From Anas platyrhynchos (taxonomy: Eukaryota > Chordata > Aves > Anseriformes > Anatidae): a stretch of 64,000 nucleotides of DNA. The notes beneath the pieces were generated by a model. It did not search any database and was not told the DNA's origin. It saw only the letters and a program-made list of their open reading frames with translations. The DNA lies in NCBI RefSeq assembly GCF_047663525.1, contig NC_092592.1, forward strand, positions 24,733,001-24,797,000. The letters run 5' to 3'. Below are positions 10,555 through 22,100 of this stretch, one piece after another (position 1 is the stretch's first letter; the number at the start of each line of letters is the position of its first letter). The translations under genes were made by a program, and so were the position numbers.

Positions 10555-13500
10555 GTAAAACTTTTTTCTCTTCTGGATCTGTGATGTCTCGCCTAGCTGC
10601 CCTTCCCAGGCTACAACATCTGGCATTGTGTGGTCACATTTTTACTCAAAGTCACGGATTGCAATACTGAGAAACAGTGTGTGTGATGTTGCCCACAACT
10701 CCACAGTGATGGATCCCGATGCAACCAATACAGGAATATTGCAGAAATGTAGGTCAAGCAGGCTGCTCTCAAACTATATGGTCTAAATGGAAAAGGAGTG
10801 TAGTGACTCCATTGTTTTTATGAAAAATGCGTGGTGTTTTCAGGCAACATTACATAGGAAAATCATATTTATATGTAGATTTGTCAACATGTGCCAGTTG
10901 TTCTGCTCCCACCAAATTCTCTGTTCTCAATACAGAAGAACTGTAAATACAAAAAAGATACACACACACACACACACACACATACACACACACACACACA
11001 AAAAGTAAATTCTTTCTTTTGTCTGCACTAGGACATGCTAGATGTTAGAAGACTTAAGTTTGTTTTTTATGTACAACTTTAAGGCATGGTGTCAAAGATC
11101 TTCATGTCCTTCCCTCTGTCACCCAACCCTAAATTGTAATGTCTGTTTGTAATGTTCTCCATACTTCTAGGGCTAACTGCAGCCTTTCTCATTTCCTTGC
11201 AGTACAGCGGCACCTGGTATGCCATGGCAAAAAAAGATCCCGAGGGGCTGTTCCTGCAGGACAATGTGGTAGCCCAGTTTACTGTAGATGAAAATGGACA
11301 GATGAGTGCCACTGCAAAGGGCAGAGTCAGACTCTTCAAGTAAGTTTTTTGCAGTCTTCCTTTTGTACCATTCCACTAAGTTTCTGCTTTGCTTGCTTGT
11401 GCTCCAATCCTACCTTCTATCCCTGTGGTAGTCACACAGTCTCACCAAATCTGTGCTGTTAGGTTTGAATGTGATATTTTCTTTCTCTCTGACTGCAGTA
11501 ACTGGGATGTCTGTGCTGATATGATTGGCTCTTTCACTGACACTGATGATCCTGCCAAGTTCAAGATGAAGTACTGGGGAGTTGCCTCTTTTCTGCAGAA
11601 AGGAAGTGAGTACTTAGCTATAGAAGATGCAGAGCTAATTGGGGGCCTAGTTATGTTGAATGTCCATACTTGGGAAGAAAAAACTAGTGCTGAATTTCTA
11701 AAACACTTAAAACATGTAATAACTATAATATAGCAAAGCCTTAACATGAACAAGGTAATTACTTCTTTCTGGATGGGACAGCTGTCTGGTTTTGTTTAAA
11801 AAACTGAAGACCAGACCTCTGTATATCTTTGTGTTTCTTCTGTTTCTTACCCAGCAATATAATCTAAGGTCACTGTTCAGAAGAAATAAAGTATTTTAAG
11901 TATTGTTTTCATTCAGAACTCAGTTACTGGATTGCTCTGTTCTCTGCAAAAAGTCTAACATCAGACTTGGTCCAGCAGGGAAGAGAATTCTGCTACAATC
12001 CTTTTGCTTAATCTGGTATCTGCAAATGTAGGGATTTATCTGTTCTAAGAAACAAATATGATCCAGTATATATATATATATATTCATATTTTCCTCTCCT
12101 GTCATTTCTCACACCCTATGCAAAATTACTTTATTGAGCCAAGTAGACATTCAGTCACTTGTAGCTCAAGACATTTCCATGGATTGTTTCCAAGAAAAGC
12201 AGGTAGAATTTGGAAGTGATTGAAACTCCATTCTCTCCGAAAGCACAGTTATAAAGAATGCTTTGGATGCCAATTTCTCCTGAATTGTTGCTGAATCTCC
12301 TCACAGCATGCTGATGAATCAAGTTTTCATGGATACTGCAGGTTACTTGCTGATCTGGAGCTCTATCTTCCTAAAAACTGTGGTCCCCACCCACAGGAGA
12401 GACAGGGAAGATAATTGAATTCAACTGGCAACTGCATTAATCTTTTTTCTTACAAATATGGTTTCAGTAACATCCCTGAAGAGAAAATAGTGATGACTTT
12501 TGAGTAATCTGGCATGACTGGCATGACCAGGAGCTCTTTTTTTTTTTTTTTTTTTAACTATTCCTGACTGTACCCCTTGTTTGGTTAAAATAAGAAAATC
12601 TTCTTAGTGTTCACAGTAGCTCCTCTAATGCATAGTTCTATTTTTGTGTTTGGTGCCATATTTTGTAATGATTTTCAGGCATTGATTTACAAGATGTTTA
12701 CTTGCACTTCCACATGCTTCTCTTCTTCAATGCCCATGTTAGAGGAGAAGCAGTGGTGCCAACCTTTCTTCTTCTCTCCTTCACTGCCCCTAATATATAT
12801 GCTTATTTAAAAAAAAAAAAAAAAAAGTTATTGTATTAACATTGTATTAACTCTATAAAGTTATGACCCTGATCTTTATAGATCTATAGATCTCTATTGA
12901 TTTATTATATTTTACTTGTGTCTATGTAACTTCTTTCTTCTTTGCTATGGTTTCTTCCAGATGATGATCACTGGGTAGTGGACACAGATTATGATACATA
13001 TGCTCTTCATTATTCCTGCCGCCAGCTAAATGAAGATGGCACTTGTGCTGATAGCTATTCATTTGTGTTCTCCCGGGACCCCAAGGGATTGCCTCCAGAG
13101 GCACAGAAGATTGTCAGACAAAGGCAGATAGACCTCTGCTTGGACAGAAAATACAGAGTTATCGTTCATAATGGTAAGAATATTTTTTTCTTTACAATTT
13201 TATTTCAGGACTTACTGAGAAAAGCACTTGAAGTCTGTTGCTCATTAAACAGCAAATACATGAAGTCTAATACTTAGTGGCTGTAATATTGTCTTGTGAA
13301 AACTGGAGCTTGTAGTAAGTTAATTTCAACTTTTATTTCTGTTATCTGAAGGAGAGCTAAGGTGTATAGCTTTTTATGTGGTGTATCGCATCAGCTGAAA
13401 TAATAATTAGAGGAAGCTGTAAAACAAATCAATGTAGTGTGAGTAAACATAGTAAGGATAAACTTCGTTGTTGCTGTAAAGAGAAATTCTCTCTCTTTAA

Positions 13501-16500
13501 ACATGATTCTTTGCCTTCCTTAAAAAGTGTTGGTGAAAGAAATAGAATGTGTTTTCAAAAAATTCTTTGAAAATTATTCACAAAAGGCTTTTAAGGGAAA
13601 TCAGAATTTTTGGAATGGATACAGATGCAGACTTTGTATCAGCAGAGGGTGTCCATTTCTCACAGGTCCTCATGCTAACCATTTCACAAAGGTTTATGGA
13701 AAAGGGACATATCCCTCATGCTAGAGGTATGACCCTATCTTGAGTTATATAATCAAGTGGAACTTGCAACACAAGGAGTGATACAGATTAGCTTGCTTCT
13801 TCTCAGCTCCTCTGTGGCTTATCTTTGCGTCCTACTTTTGGGTCCGAAAAACTGCAGAGAAGCTGTGGGGCTACATTTGCAATGTGCACATTTCCAGCAC
13901 AACAGAAGTGTTCAAGAGGTGGGGACAGGGGCGAAAGACTCAAGTTGTTTTTAGTCCATCCAGCAAATTATGCCAGTAGAGTGCAGCACAGAAAGTTCAA
14001 AAATATATTAGGAAAGGCCAAGTGACTACTTATGCTAGATTAATCAGTGATCTGGAAGAAAACATAGTATATTTACTGATAAAGATTATATATGGAGTGG
14101 GAAATAGTAAATTATGAAGAAGATAGATCAGAATATTTAGGGCAAAAAAAAAAAAAATAGCAGTTTTCCCCCACTCCTTTCCTTGCATTCTGGAAAACAA
14201 GATATTTACAGAATACTTGACTGGTGAATCAGTGGAATGTGAACTCCTTATTCAATGCTACGGCCAAAAGAGCTAGCATGATTCTTGAGTGCATAAATCA
14301 GGGGTGTCAAAGATGAATTTACAGATTCATATGAGAATACTGTGCTTGGCATAGGTCCACTCGATATGTCTTGTGTAACTGGGAAGGATACTGAGGATGA
14401 ATTAGAAATTTTAAAGAAAAGCAGCGAAAATGATTGAGTTTGCAAAATGTGTCCCCCAGTGAATATTTCAAAAAGCTTGATCGTTTTCTCATCAGGAGAG
14501 GTTGAAGACTGACCTGAGCAAAGTCTATGCTTGCCCACACAAGCAGAGAGAATTGGATAGTAAAGGACTTGCAAACATAGGAATAATAAAATAAAATGGA
14601 TGGAACTTTAAACTGGACACATTCAGAGCAGAAATAAATAGCCATTTGTTTAACTCCAAAGTTCGTTAACCTTTGGAACTATTTATCAAGAGCTGTTCCA
14701 TGGTCTTCATCACTGAAATCTGTAAATCAAGATAAAAGGCTTTTCTAAACAACATGTTGGAATAAACTGGAATTGACTGAAGGAACTTTGGTGTACTATA
14801 AAGAAAGTCAGAACAGATGAGTAGTCAGGTCTTGTGTCTTTATTACCTGTTCATCTGATCTATTAACAGAGAGTAAATATATAGCCATGTTGTAAAGTAA
14901 GTATCCTGATAACAGGGTGCCTGAAAGATGTGCTAAGGTGAGTGGTGGCCAGTATACTCATTAGTGACCTGGAAAAAGTGCCTGACAACAATAAAAAATA
15001 AAAAAAAAATAAAAAAATTGAATGAGAATTTGGAGGCAACATAACAGTATTTAAAGCAGGTTTAAGAGAAATCACAGATGCAAATGAAATTGGCTTTTGA
15101 TTAGTACTTGTAACAAAGCTTCACAGGAAAAAATTTAACCACTCATATGCTGTTGAGTTCTGACCTGTGTGTATAGGAAAGACATCTGTATGATGCAGCA
15201 GACAACATAATTAAAATTCTGCTTCATTTGCTGCAGCAATCAGAAAGTTAATGTTGTATTTGATTGCATGAAGTGTAGAATAGAAAATAAACAACATTAT
15301 TATATAAATAGATGATACTTTCTTGTTTTGAATACCACACTTACTGCTCTTCAAATGAAGTATGGCAAAAATTAAAATTTCTGAAGATGAGAAAACAAAA
15401 TAATGAGATGATTAGAGATGTTAGGGAGGTTTTTGCATTAAATCTAAGATAAAGTACATGTATAGATATACAGCTGTTGTTCTTAACTGTGAGAGGTGTA
15501 TGTTATGGTGGTTCCTTGCATTTCTGTCAAACCAGAGAAAGTTTTTTTTACTGTCCAACTATAAAATCAGGACATTGGCCTAGTCTCAGTACTAGTCGGA
15601 TTCAGCTCTGTAGAATCTGTGTTTCCATTATTTCTAGGATGTATGAGGCTCACAACGCAATAAATGCATTGTCAATCCTTGCAAGAAAGTATTCCTATGT
15701 TTGCAAGTTCTTTACTATCCAATTCTCTCTGCTTGTGTGGGCAAGCATAGACTTTGCTCAGGTCAGTCTTCAAAAAACAAAAAAAAAAGAAAAAATGAGT
15801 TTATTAATTTATTCATAATTTGTGTTATATCTTTTTAAATATCTTAGAACTTTCGTATAATAGAATGCTTGTATTTTTCACATAATATAGATCCAATAGG
15901 ATAATTTAAAAATAAAAGCTCAGCGTGTTTCTTGAAAGTTAAGCTCCAAATATTCTTTTACTTTCCTGACCTTAATTTAAAACTTGATGTTGTTGCCTCC
16001 ATTTTTTTACAGAAATATCAAATCTACCAAGTTCTGCTGAGTACTGTTCTGTTTCTCCTACCCTCATTTGTATTATTCAGATGTTAGGTGTTGAGTGCTG
16101 TGTCTGATAAAACCATTTGAGTCCAATACTGTTTGCAAATGAAAAATGGTAGTCTGGTCTCTAATGTTGTCTGCAGCATTTGTAAATGAAACTTAGAGCA
16201 AGCAATTTGCATTCTTCCATTACTGTGATCAGACCCGTAATTACCATTTTGTTAGTTGATTCTGAATTATCTGGTCCCATTAAGCTGAGTTCCTGAATAT
16301 CAAAAATGTTTGGAAATGAGAGAATGACTGCAAGCTACATTGACAAAAGATTATTAAAAGCTTTATATTAGAAACTCACAAAAATCACTTAATTCCTCAT
16401 GAAATGAAGCATGAGACTTGCTACCTTAGTTTTAATTCTGCTATTAAAAGCTGCAGAACTATTAGCAAAAAGAGCCAGCTTCAATTATCTTCACAAGCCT

Positions 16501-17526
16501 GTATTCAGCCGTTATTGCGGTAAAATTCTGATTGAAGTTAATAGACACTGCAAGAATAGGCTTGTATCTGTTTCTGATTGTGTATACTCTGCCTATGTCT
16601 TGAAGCTAAATATTTTTTCTGTTGATCTATCCATAACTTTTTAAATTTATACTGTACTAAATGCACCCCCAAAAGACTAATAGATGTACAAACCTTGCCT
16701 TGATGGAAAAATATATATATATATATATATATATTTATTTTTTTTTATGTATTATATATATCTTTGTATACTGGCTGTTTTAGGCAAAAGAAAAACATAG
16801 GATTTGTTGTTGTTGTTGTTTTTGTTATAACTGATCTTGCATTTCTGGTGGTAGCTCCCTTCCAAATATACATTCAGCTGTGCTGTATACACTGACACAG
16901 TCTCTCAGAGTATATAACACAGTTGCTTTTAAGTTTTTCAACGTGGGAGTGGATATCACAGTGTGGCTACTTTCAGAGCAAGCTTTTAGAGCTTGATATT
17001 AATAGAATTTAAAACTAAATCTGCAGTTTAGCATTTATTAGAAGCAAAAATTCTGAATTAAAGAGCAGTATTTTCAGCTAAAGAGTAGTAAATTCAACTA
17101 ATTTACTATTGCCATTAGAAATTTTGGAGGTCAGGAGATTCTAATTTTGTTGAAAGATGTACTTAAAGTAATAATTTTAAAATTTAAAATACTTTGAAGC
17201 TTGTTTAAGTACATAAATAACACTTCTACCTGTGATCTATTCAATGTGATCTTGCTTGTGAAAGTATTAAAATGATCAGGACAGGTTTAACAGATTGGAT
17301 AAATTCCTGTTTTGTTTTGAGTTGAAAATTCTTTGGGCTTATAAAGTGCAGAGCTAAGTATTGGCACATCATTACAAGCAACAGACTACTGGACTTAAAA
17401 ACATATTAAAAGAAATTAAATACATATTCATTTTAAGTTTGGTGAAAGCGTGTATATTATAGTTTTGTCTAATGTGGATGAAAAACTAAATTTGGGTTTT
17501 TGTGTGTTACAGGATTTTGCTCTTAA
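10426..17526 (+). CDS. RBP4, retinol-binding protein 4 (whole gene, five coding exons)
   Basis: Plasma carrier of all-trans-retinol, secreted mainly by hepatocytes and bound to transthyretin in blood. Coding parts are 10426-10554, 11203-11339, 11499-11605, 12961-13173 and 17513-17526: 600 nt, 199 residues plus TAA. Residues 1-24 form a signal peptide (hydrophobic [10 protein letters not shown], cleavage after SSMA), so the mature protein starts ERDCRVSSF as in other vertebrates. The lipocalin G-x-W motif is at 46-48. All six cysteines of the three known disulfides are present (mature 4, 70, 120, 129, 160, 174). The protein ends FCS, eight residues shorter than human, and lacks the RNLL-type tail. 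All junctions follow GT-AG and keep frame. Identity is certain; the species is not, because a few residues differ from chicken RBP4 as I remember it. Confidence 0.98.
10960..11001 (+). repeat. (CA)n microsatellite in RBP4 intron
   Basis: About twenty CA dinucleotides with one CATA interruption, lying in the intron between the first two coding exons. Such repeats are normally length-polymorphic. Confidence 0.95.
11203..11339 (+). CDS. RBP4 coding exon 2
   Basis: Begins TACAGCGGCACC after a TTTCC..TTGCAG acceptor and ends in a split Asn codon before GTAAGT. It encodes [11 protein letters not shown] through GRVRLF, which includes the lipocalin G-x-W signature and the first barrel strands. Confidence 0.97.
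11499..11605 (+). CDS. RBP4 coding exon 3
   Basis: Completes the split Asn and reads [12 protein letters not shown] to [11 protein letters not shown]. The donor is GTGAGT at 11606, within a split Asn codon. The exon holds mature Cys70 and a Trp/Gly-rich strand of the barrel. Confidence 0.97.
12961..13173 (+). CDS. RBP4 coding exon 4
   Basis: Starts after a TTTCTTCCAG acceptor and reads [17 protein letters not shown] and on to YRVIVHN, ending inside a Gly codon before GTAAGA. It contains mature Cys120, 129 and 160 and the C-terminal helix [11 protein letters not shown]. Confidence 0.97.
14230..15080 (+). mobile_element. Old CR1/L3-like LINE remnants
   Basis: The stretch around 14640-14760 reads like the tail region of an ancient CR1/L3 LINE: TTTGGAACTATTTATCAAG, then CACTGAAATCTGTAAATCAAG and CTTTTCTAAA. 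Around 14955-14985 the phrase CATTAGTGACCTGGAAAA matches another internal CR1 block. The copy is heavily decayed and its borders are uncertain. Confidence 0.5.
14502..14585 (-). repeat. Inverted repeat arm A (84 bp)
   Basis: This 84-bp segment is present again in reverse complement at 15690-15773, with one mismatch (83/84 identical). It lies inside old LINE-like DNA. See the companion arm for the A-rich tail. Confidence 0.92.
15690..15773 (+). repeat. Inverted repeat arm B with A-rich tail
   Basis: Reverse-complement copy of 14502-14585 with one mismatch. Immediately after the copy comes an A-rich run (15772-15794), and the motif AAGAAA occurs on both sides (15684-15689 and about 15788-15793). 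This is the layout of a retroposed antisense transcript fragment with a short target-site duplication. Confidence 0.85.
16710..16734 (+). repeat. (TA)n microsatellite in RBP4 intron
   Basis: About twelve AT dinucleotides flowing into a T-rich tract. A shorter TA run is at 12067-12083 and another at 19944-19961. Confidence 0.9.
17513..17526 (+). CDS. RBP4 coding exon 5 (four codons and stop)
   Basis: After the acceptor TGTGTGTTACAG the sequence completes Gly and reads Phe-Cys-Ser-TAA. Only 14 nt are coding, yet the exon supplies Cys174 of the mature protein, the partner of Cys70. The remaining exon is 3' untranslated. Confidence 0.95.
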
Positions 17527-17672
17527 GGAGATCCAAAAATATGGAAGTAAACCACGTGACAGCACCATGGATGTAAAGTTAACACGTTGATCAGGTGCTC
17601 TTTTGAAAAGCCTTTGGATGGCTCCATTTAGATTTTGAATATATTTATCTGAGCTGCATAGCTCATCTTGTT

Positions 17673-17699
17673 AATAAACCAATGAAACATTTTAATAAA
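17673..17699 (+). promoter_or_regulatory. RBP4 polyadenylation signals
   Basis: AATAAA occurs at 17673-17678 and again at 17694-17699, about 150-170 nt after the stop codon. A GT-rich stretch (GTCTGTATGCACATCTGT) follows at about 17723, as expected for the downstream element. The mRNA therefore probably ends near 17715-17725. Confidence 0.75.
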
Positions 17700-18103
17700 C
17701 TCAAATTACAGGGGATGCAAATTGTCTGTATGCACATCTGTACATATGTAGGCATTGGTTTTATTAATAAACTATTATCATAATGCACTATGTTAAATTG
17801 CTGACAGATGCCAATAATTAAGAATTATTTTTTTTGTTGTTATTGGTTTCAATTTCTGACTTATGGTGTTTTAATTGGAATATATATGTGTGTATTTGCT
17901 TTCTAAAACTTACTTTCTTTTCAAGTATGATGTCATCTTTTTTTTCTAGGAAATACTGGAAATCTTTTCCAATAGCATTTTAGAAAGGAGGAAGGAATTT
18001 CAATGACTGTATATATCACTGCTTAATTTTATGACTACTGAAGACACCAAAAATGCATCCTTTTAAAAGAAATAATTTAAACATAACAAGTAAACATTTA
18101 TAG

Positions 18104-18216
18104 TTTATTTATAAATTAACAGGCATTACATCCACATTTTTAATTTGAGATGGAACCAAAACAGTCATTCTTTTGGTGACAATACATTTATCATCTCATC
18201 TGCCCAAACCTTTATT
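18104..18216 (-). promoter_or_regulatory. FFAR4 polyadenylation signal candidates
   Basis: On the minus strand AATAAA lies at 18216-18211 and 18109-18104, about 500 and 610 nt past the FFAR4 stop. Either would give a 3' UTR of ordinary size, ending some 400 bp from the RBP4 end, which comes from the other side. Confidence 0.5.
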
Positions 18217-18715
18217 CAGGTAGTCGGTTTTCTAACTATATAATCAAGTGTCCTTTTTCTGGTATTTTACAAGAGCAGATACTCTCTGTGGATGTACTTT
18301 TTCACAAGCAAGTTGATCTCACTCAGTAGAAAATACAGATTAAAAATGGAACAGGTCTATTCTTGATATGGCTTCATTATAACTTCATTAAAGTTAATAA
18401 CTTTTACGTCAACAGAAAATGTACTCCCATAGAATTTAATTCTTCTGCTAAGTACTTCAACTATTTTACACTCACCAAATTCACTGCCATATTTCAATTT
18501 CTTCCAGTATAAATTCAATCCATTGGATTAAATTGTGCAATCTTACTGAGGCAAAGCAACGAATTCAAGAGAATTAAAATTAGTTTCTTTTTTTTTTTCC
18601 TTTTTTTCTTTTTTTGCCTCTTCCAACATGTAATACTATAGTATAATGACCTATTCAAACTGGGATAGTATAGCCATTAACATCCAAAGTGTGTCACTGT
18701 TCAGACTTTAAATAA

Positions 18716-19123
18716 TTATCTGGTAATGAAAGACAAATTAGGTTGTTCACGTTTACTTCTTTTTGCAGTGGTTTCTGTACCAGCCCCATTCCCTGTATGG
18801 TTCCCTGTAAAATAGAGAAGAATTTCCTGACATTTACGTCTGAAATGGGCAACATTATACAAAACTGGGTTGACAACAGAGTTAGCAAAAGTGAATAGCA
18901 CTATCCAAAAGAAAACTGATGGCAAAATATTTAAATCTTGCTTGTAGTTCTGGACTAAAATTAAAAAAATAATGATTATAATTGGGCTCCACATGATGAA
19001 AAAGGAGATCATCAACACAATGAGGGCTCGGAATAGTTTGTAGTCTTGCTGGGAAACACGAATCTGATGATTATGTGAGTAGGCCAAACCAGCATTTAAA
19101 CTTCTTCTTGATGCTTTTGTAAT
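18716..19123 (-). CDS. FFAR4 coding exon 3
   Basis: Starts after the acceptor CTTTTACTGCAG and reads ITKASRRSLNAGLAYS, then through TM6 and TM7 to SFITR and TAA. It holds 135 codons covering intracellular loop 3, TM6, TM7 and the Ser/Thr-rich cytoplasmic tail (GTETTAKRSK), the likely kinase and arrestin target. Confidence 0.96.
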   Translation of the reverse strand: MTKASRRSLNAGLAYSHNHQIRVSQQDYKLFRALIVLMISFFIMWSPIIIIIFLILVQNYKQDLNILPSVFFWIVLFTFANSVVNPVLYNVAHFRRKCQEILLYFTGNHTGNGAGTETTAKRSKREQPNLSFITR

Positions 19124-22100
19124 CTGCAGTAAAAGAGAAGAAAGTAGATTTCACTGAAACCTAGAAATATTCTTAACACATTTTTATAGTTGCAAAAGCA
19201 AGTCTCTGCACATGATGTTTCCATTTTGAAAAGTGACTACTTAAAAAGGCATTGGAGAATTCCATGTTTACTTTTTGTTAATGGTTTCATTTCAAACATT
19301 TTCACTTTACTACCGAGGTTTTTCTTCCTCTCAGCTGTGAGCTCACCTCAGTATTAATGAAACTGGTTGTTCTCTGTATGGCTCTCCAGAAGCCATAAAT
19401 ACTATTCAGCATAAAATAGGGCCTTAATTACTCATGAAATCCCATTAACTTCAAATTACGACTTCATTTTCTCTACCTAAATAATCACATTGATTTTTCC
19501 ACAAATGCAAACTGGAACATAACATAACATAAGAGAACATGGTATTATAAGGTAGGTATTAGAAGGAGCATGAATTTATTACAGTAATGAAATCATGGTA
19601 TGTTTTAATTTTGAATGGGATTTCAGGTTTTGTGTAAACTCTTAAGTTTTTCAGTCAGTAATCAGAATCGCTTTCTATGAATTAATCTGAAATCTTACAG
19701 ATCCTTTTGTCACTACTAAAATCTCTGTGTCTTGTAAAATTACCGTCTGATGTAATAAACCAGAGGATGGCTAGTTTGGGAATCTGCTATTCATGGGTGT
19801 GTATCATCTGTCATTACATAGAATATTGAATCCCAAGGTCTTGCAGAAAACTTTAAATCTTAAGCTCTACTCACAATGTCTTCATTGTAGTTTGCACAGA
19901 ACATTTGAAGTCTGTTAGATTTATATATGTGATGCAAAGTAAAATATATATATATATATATTTGGAAAAAAAAAAAGCTAAATAATCAAGATGCCATTTT
20001 ACCCCAAGTATGGTTATTTTCAAAACCTTCAATCAATCTGGTATTTAAATAGGAAAGTCTAAAGCATAAGAGTCTTTCTGCTATTTGTATGTGTGGCATT
20101 TCCCTTTACCAATAACTAAGAGAAGGATAACACTAGTATGAGTAATACTTAATAGTTTCCTGGTTCAGGTAAAGATGAAAATGGTTATAGACATTGAGTA
20201 ATTTGTTCTTCTTCCTGCAGTTTTCTGAGTCTGTCACAGAGATTGATGTCCTAGAATAAGTATCCTGTAAGAACCTAGACATCTACCAACAATATCAATA
20301 GCCGCTTCCCTGATTTAAAAGGGGCAGAGAATTCTGATATTTTGAACATGTAAAACTATACCAGCTTGATCATCTCCTGCTGTACCTTCTTGACATCCAG
20401 AAATCAGGCTAACTCTGAATGATTCAAGAGTTGTTCCCAGAGCATACAAAACCCACCTTAGTAAGAACATGCACTGCATAAAATACAAAGGACTAATGCC
20501 CACTTCAAATATGTGTGCAGGGTTTTAAGCATTTGTCCAAAAAGTAGGAAAAACAAGCTCTGTACCCTCTTCAGCTTCCAGTTTTCAAAGCAACGTCTAC
20601 AGAAAGTCCTCAACCAGCAGGTTTTGTTATCTACCATAAAAGTACCCCATCTTTGCTGTTGGAACTGCACAGTCTAGAACTAAGAATAAAAGAATCACCA
20701 GCACTGCAGTAAGATGCAACTGCATCTGAATGAAATGCTCAACTGAAACAGGGTGACAGTGACATGTTTTGGATCCCTTTTTGGTGTGCCCAGCATAAGG
20801 AATCTAGACACATACAGTGGGAATCTGGACTACACTCTGAGGACAAGTAATTTAAAGGTCGTGTATATACAAGTAAGTAACATCTTTACTGGTTCTTGCC
20901 TTCTATCTAAATCCATATGGGTTGGGCCATACCTGAAGGGGGAACACTGCAAAAACAAATAACTCCATTAACTAAACGTGCCTTCTAGCCTGTCGTTTTT
21001 GCCAGTGTTCTGGGAAGTGTTGTATAAAAATAATGTTCAGTTTCAGATTAAATTGAGCTACATTTGTAGAGTATATTTCTTATTAACTTAGAGCGTTTGT
21101 AGTTAATCATCATCCTCATAGATGCTGTGTTAAATGAATACACTAATGTTTTGAACTTCTTGCAGTAATATTTAGCATTGTACCCAGTGAGTACTGGCAT
21201 CATGGAGTGTTCTGACAAAGTTAGAGTGAATCTGTTCGACTCAAGGATTAAAATATACTCCATCTGAGTTCTGGGTGCTTTCCGGAAAGCTGTGTAAGAA
21301 AGAATCAATTACAACATATGGGAATCTGCTATAGGCCTTATTCCTTTTTCAGTTCAGGAGAAGTGGTAACACATCTCAGCATCCGTGTTATCAAGCTGGA
21401 AAAGAAATGCAAGCATAGCAGCAAGGGGTTGTTTTGTAATCCAGTATGCTGAACACTTTTTGGGGATTCTATATCCATATGTGCCACTGTGTTTTCCAAA
21501 TCTACCTGTAATAATCTGGAGTCTGCAAGGACAAGCAGAACACCATTCCTGTAATGCTCTGTGAACAAGGACTGTGGCATTTGTTGGCCTGCAGTTTCTT
21601 GCAATTTTTTCAAAGGGCTTGGACTCCCCGTTGAGTTACTGTATGCTTTCCACGTACAGATAGTATGAGGTTGCAAAAAGCAAGTATTTTACTTCACTAG
21701 AAGAGGTTTACCTAATGCATTTACCTCAAGATTGTAATGAGGTTAGAGTGTAGAGAAACTTAGAACTGATGACTGACAAGTTTGAGTCCGATCAATAGCA
21801 GTCCATTGAGAGCCTTGGAGTCTAGGTCCCAGGTTCATGTACACCTACATATACATCTGGTTCACGTACCCACAGCTTCTGGTGCTCCTCATTTCACCAA
21901 TTAATTCCCTGCTCAATAATTGGTGTATTTTGAGGTTCCTTTCCAAAGCTTTTACTTTTCTGTAGTAAAATAGTATGAGAAATTTAATTAGCCCATAACA
22001 GGAAACAAGAATCTTTCCAGGGCAGTTGCTAAAAAACATACATTCTTGTGCTTAGTTTGTAGTTTTCTCGTTCTTTTCTCACACCGTTTTTGGAAGAGGA

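Larger units (their letters stand above)
13174..17512 (+). other. RBP4 last intron, 4.3 kb, with degraded CR1/L3-like DNA
   Basis: By far the largest RBP4 intron. It carries old LINE material around 14230-15080, an inverted duplication (14502-14585 and 15690-15773), and a TA microsatellite at 16710-16734. No extra RBP4 exon or other gene was seen. Confidence 0.7.

Noticed and set aside
15477-15818. 113-codon plus-strand frame in the RBP4 intron
   Set aside because: It runs through arm B of the inverted duplication and its A-rich tail; the similarity to a minus-strand frame at 14319-14645 is due to the duplication and not to a gene family.
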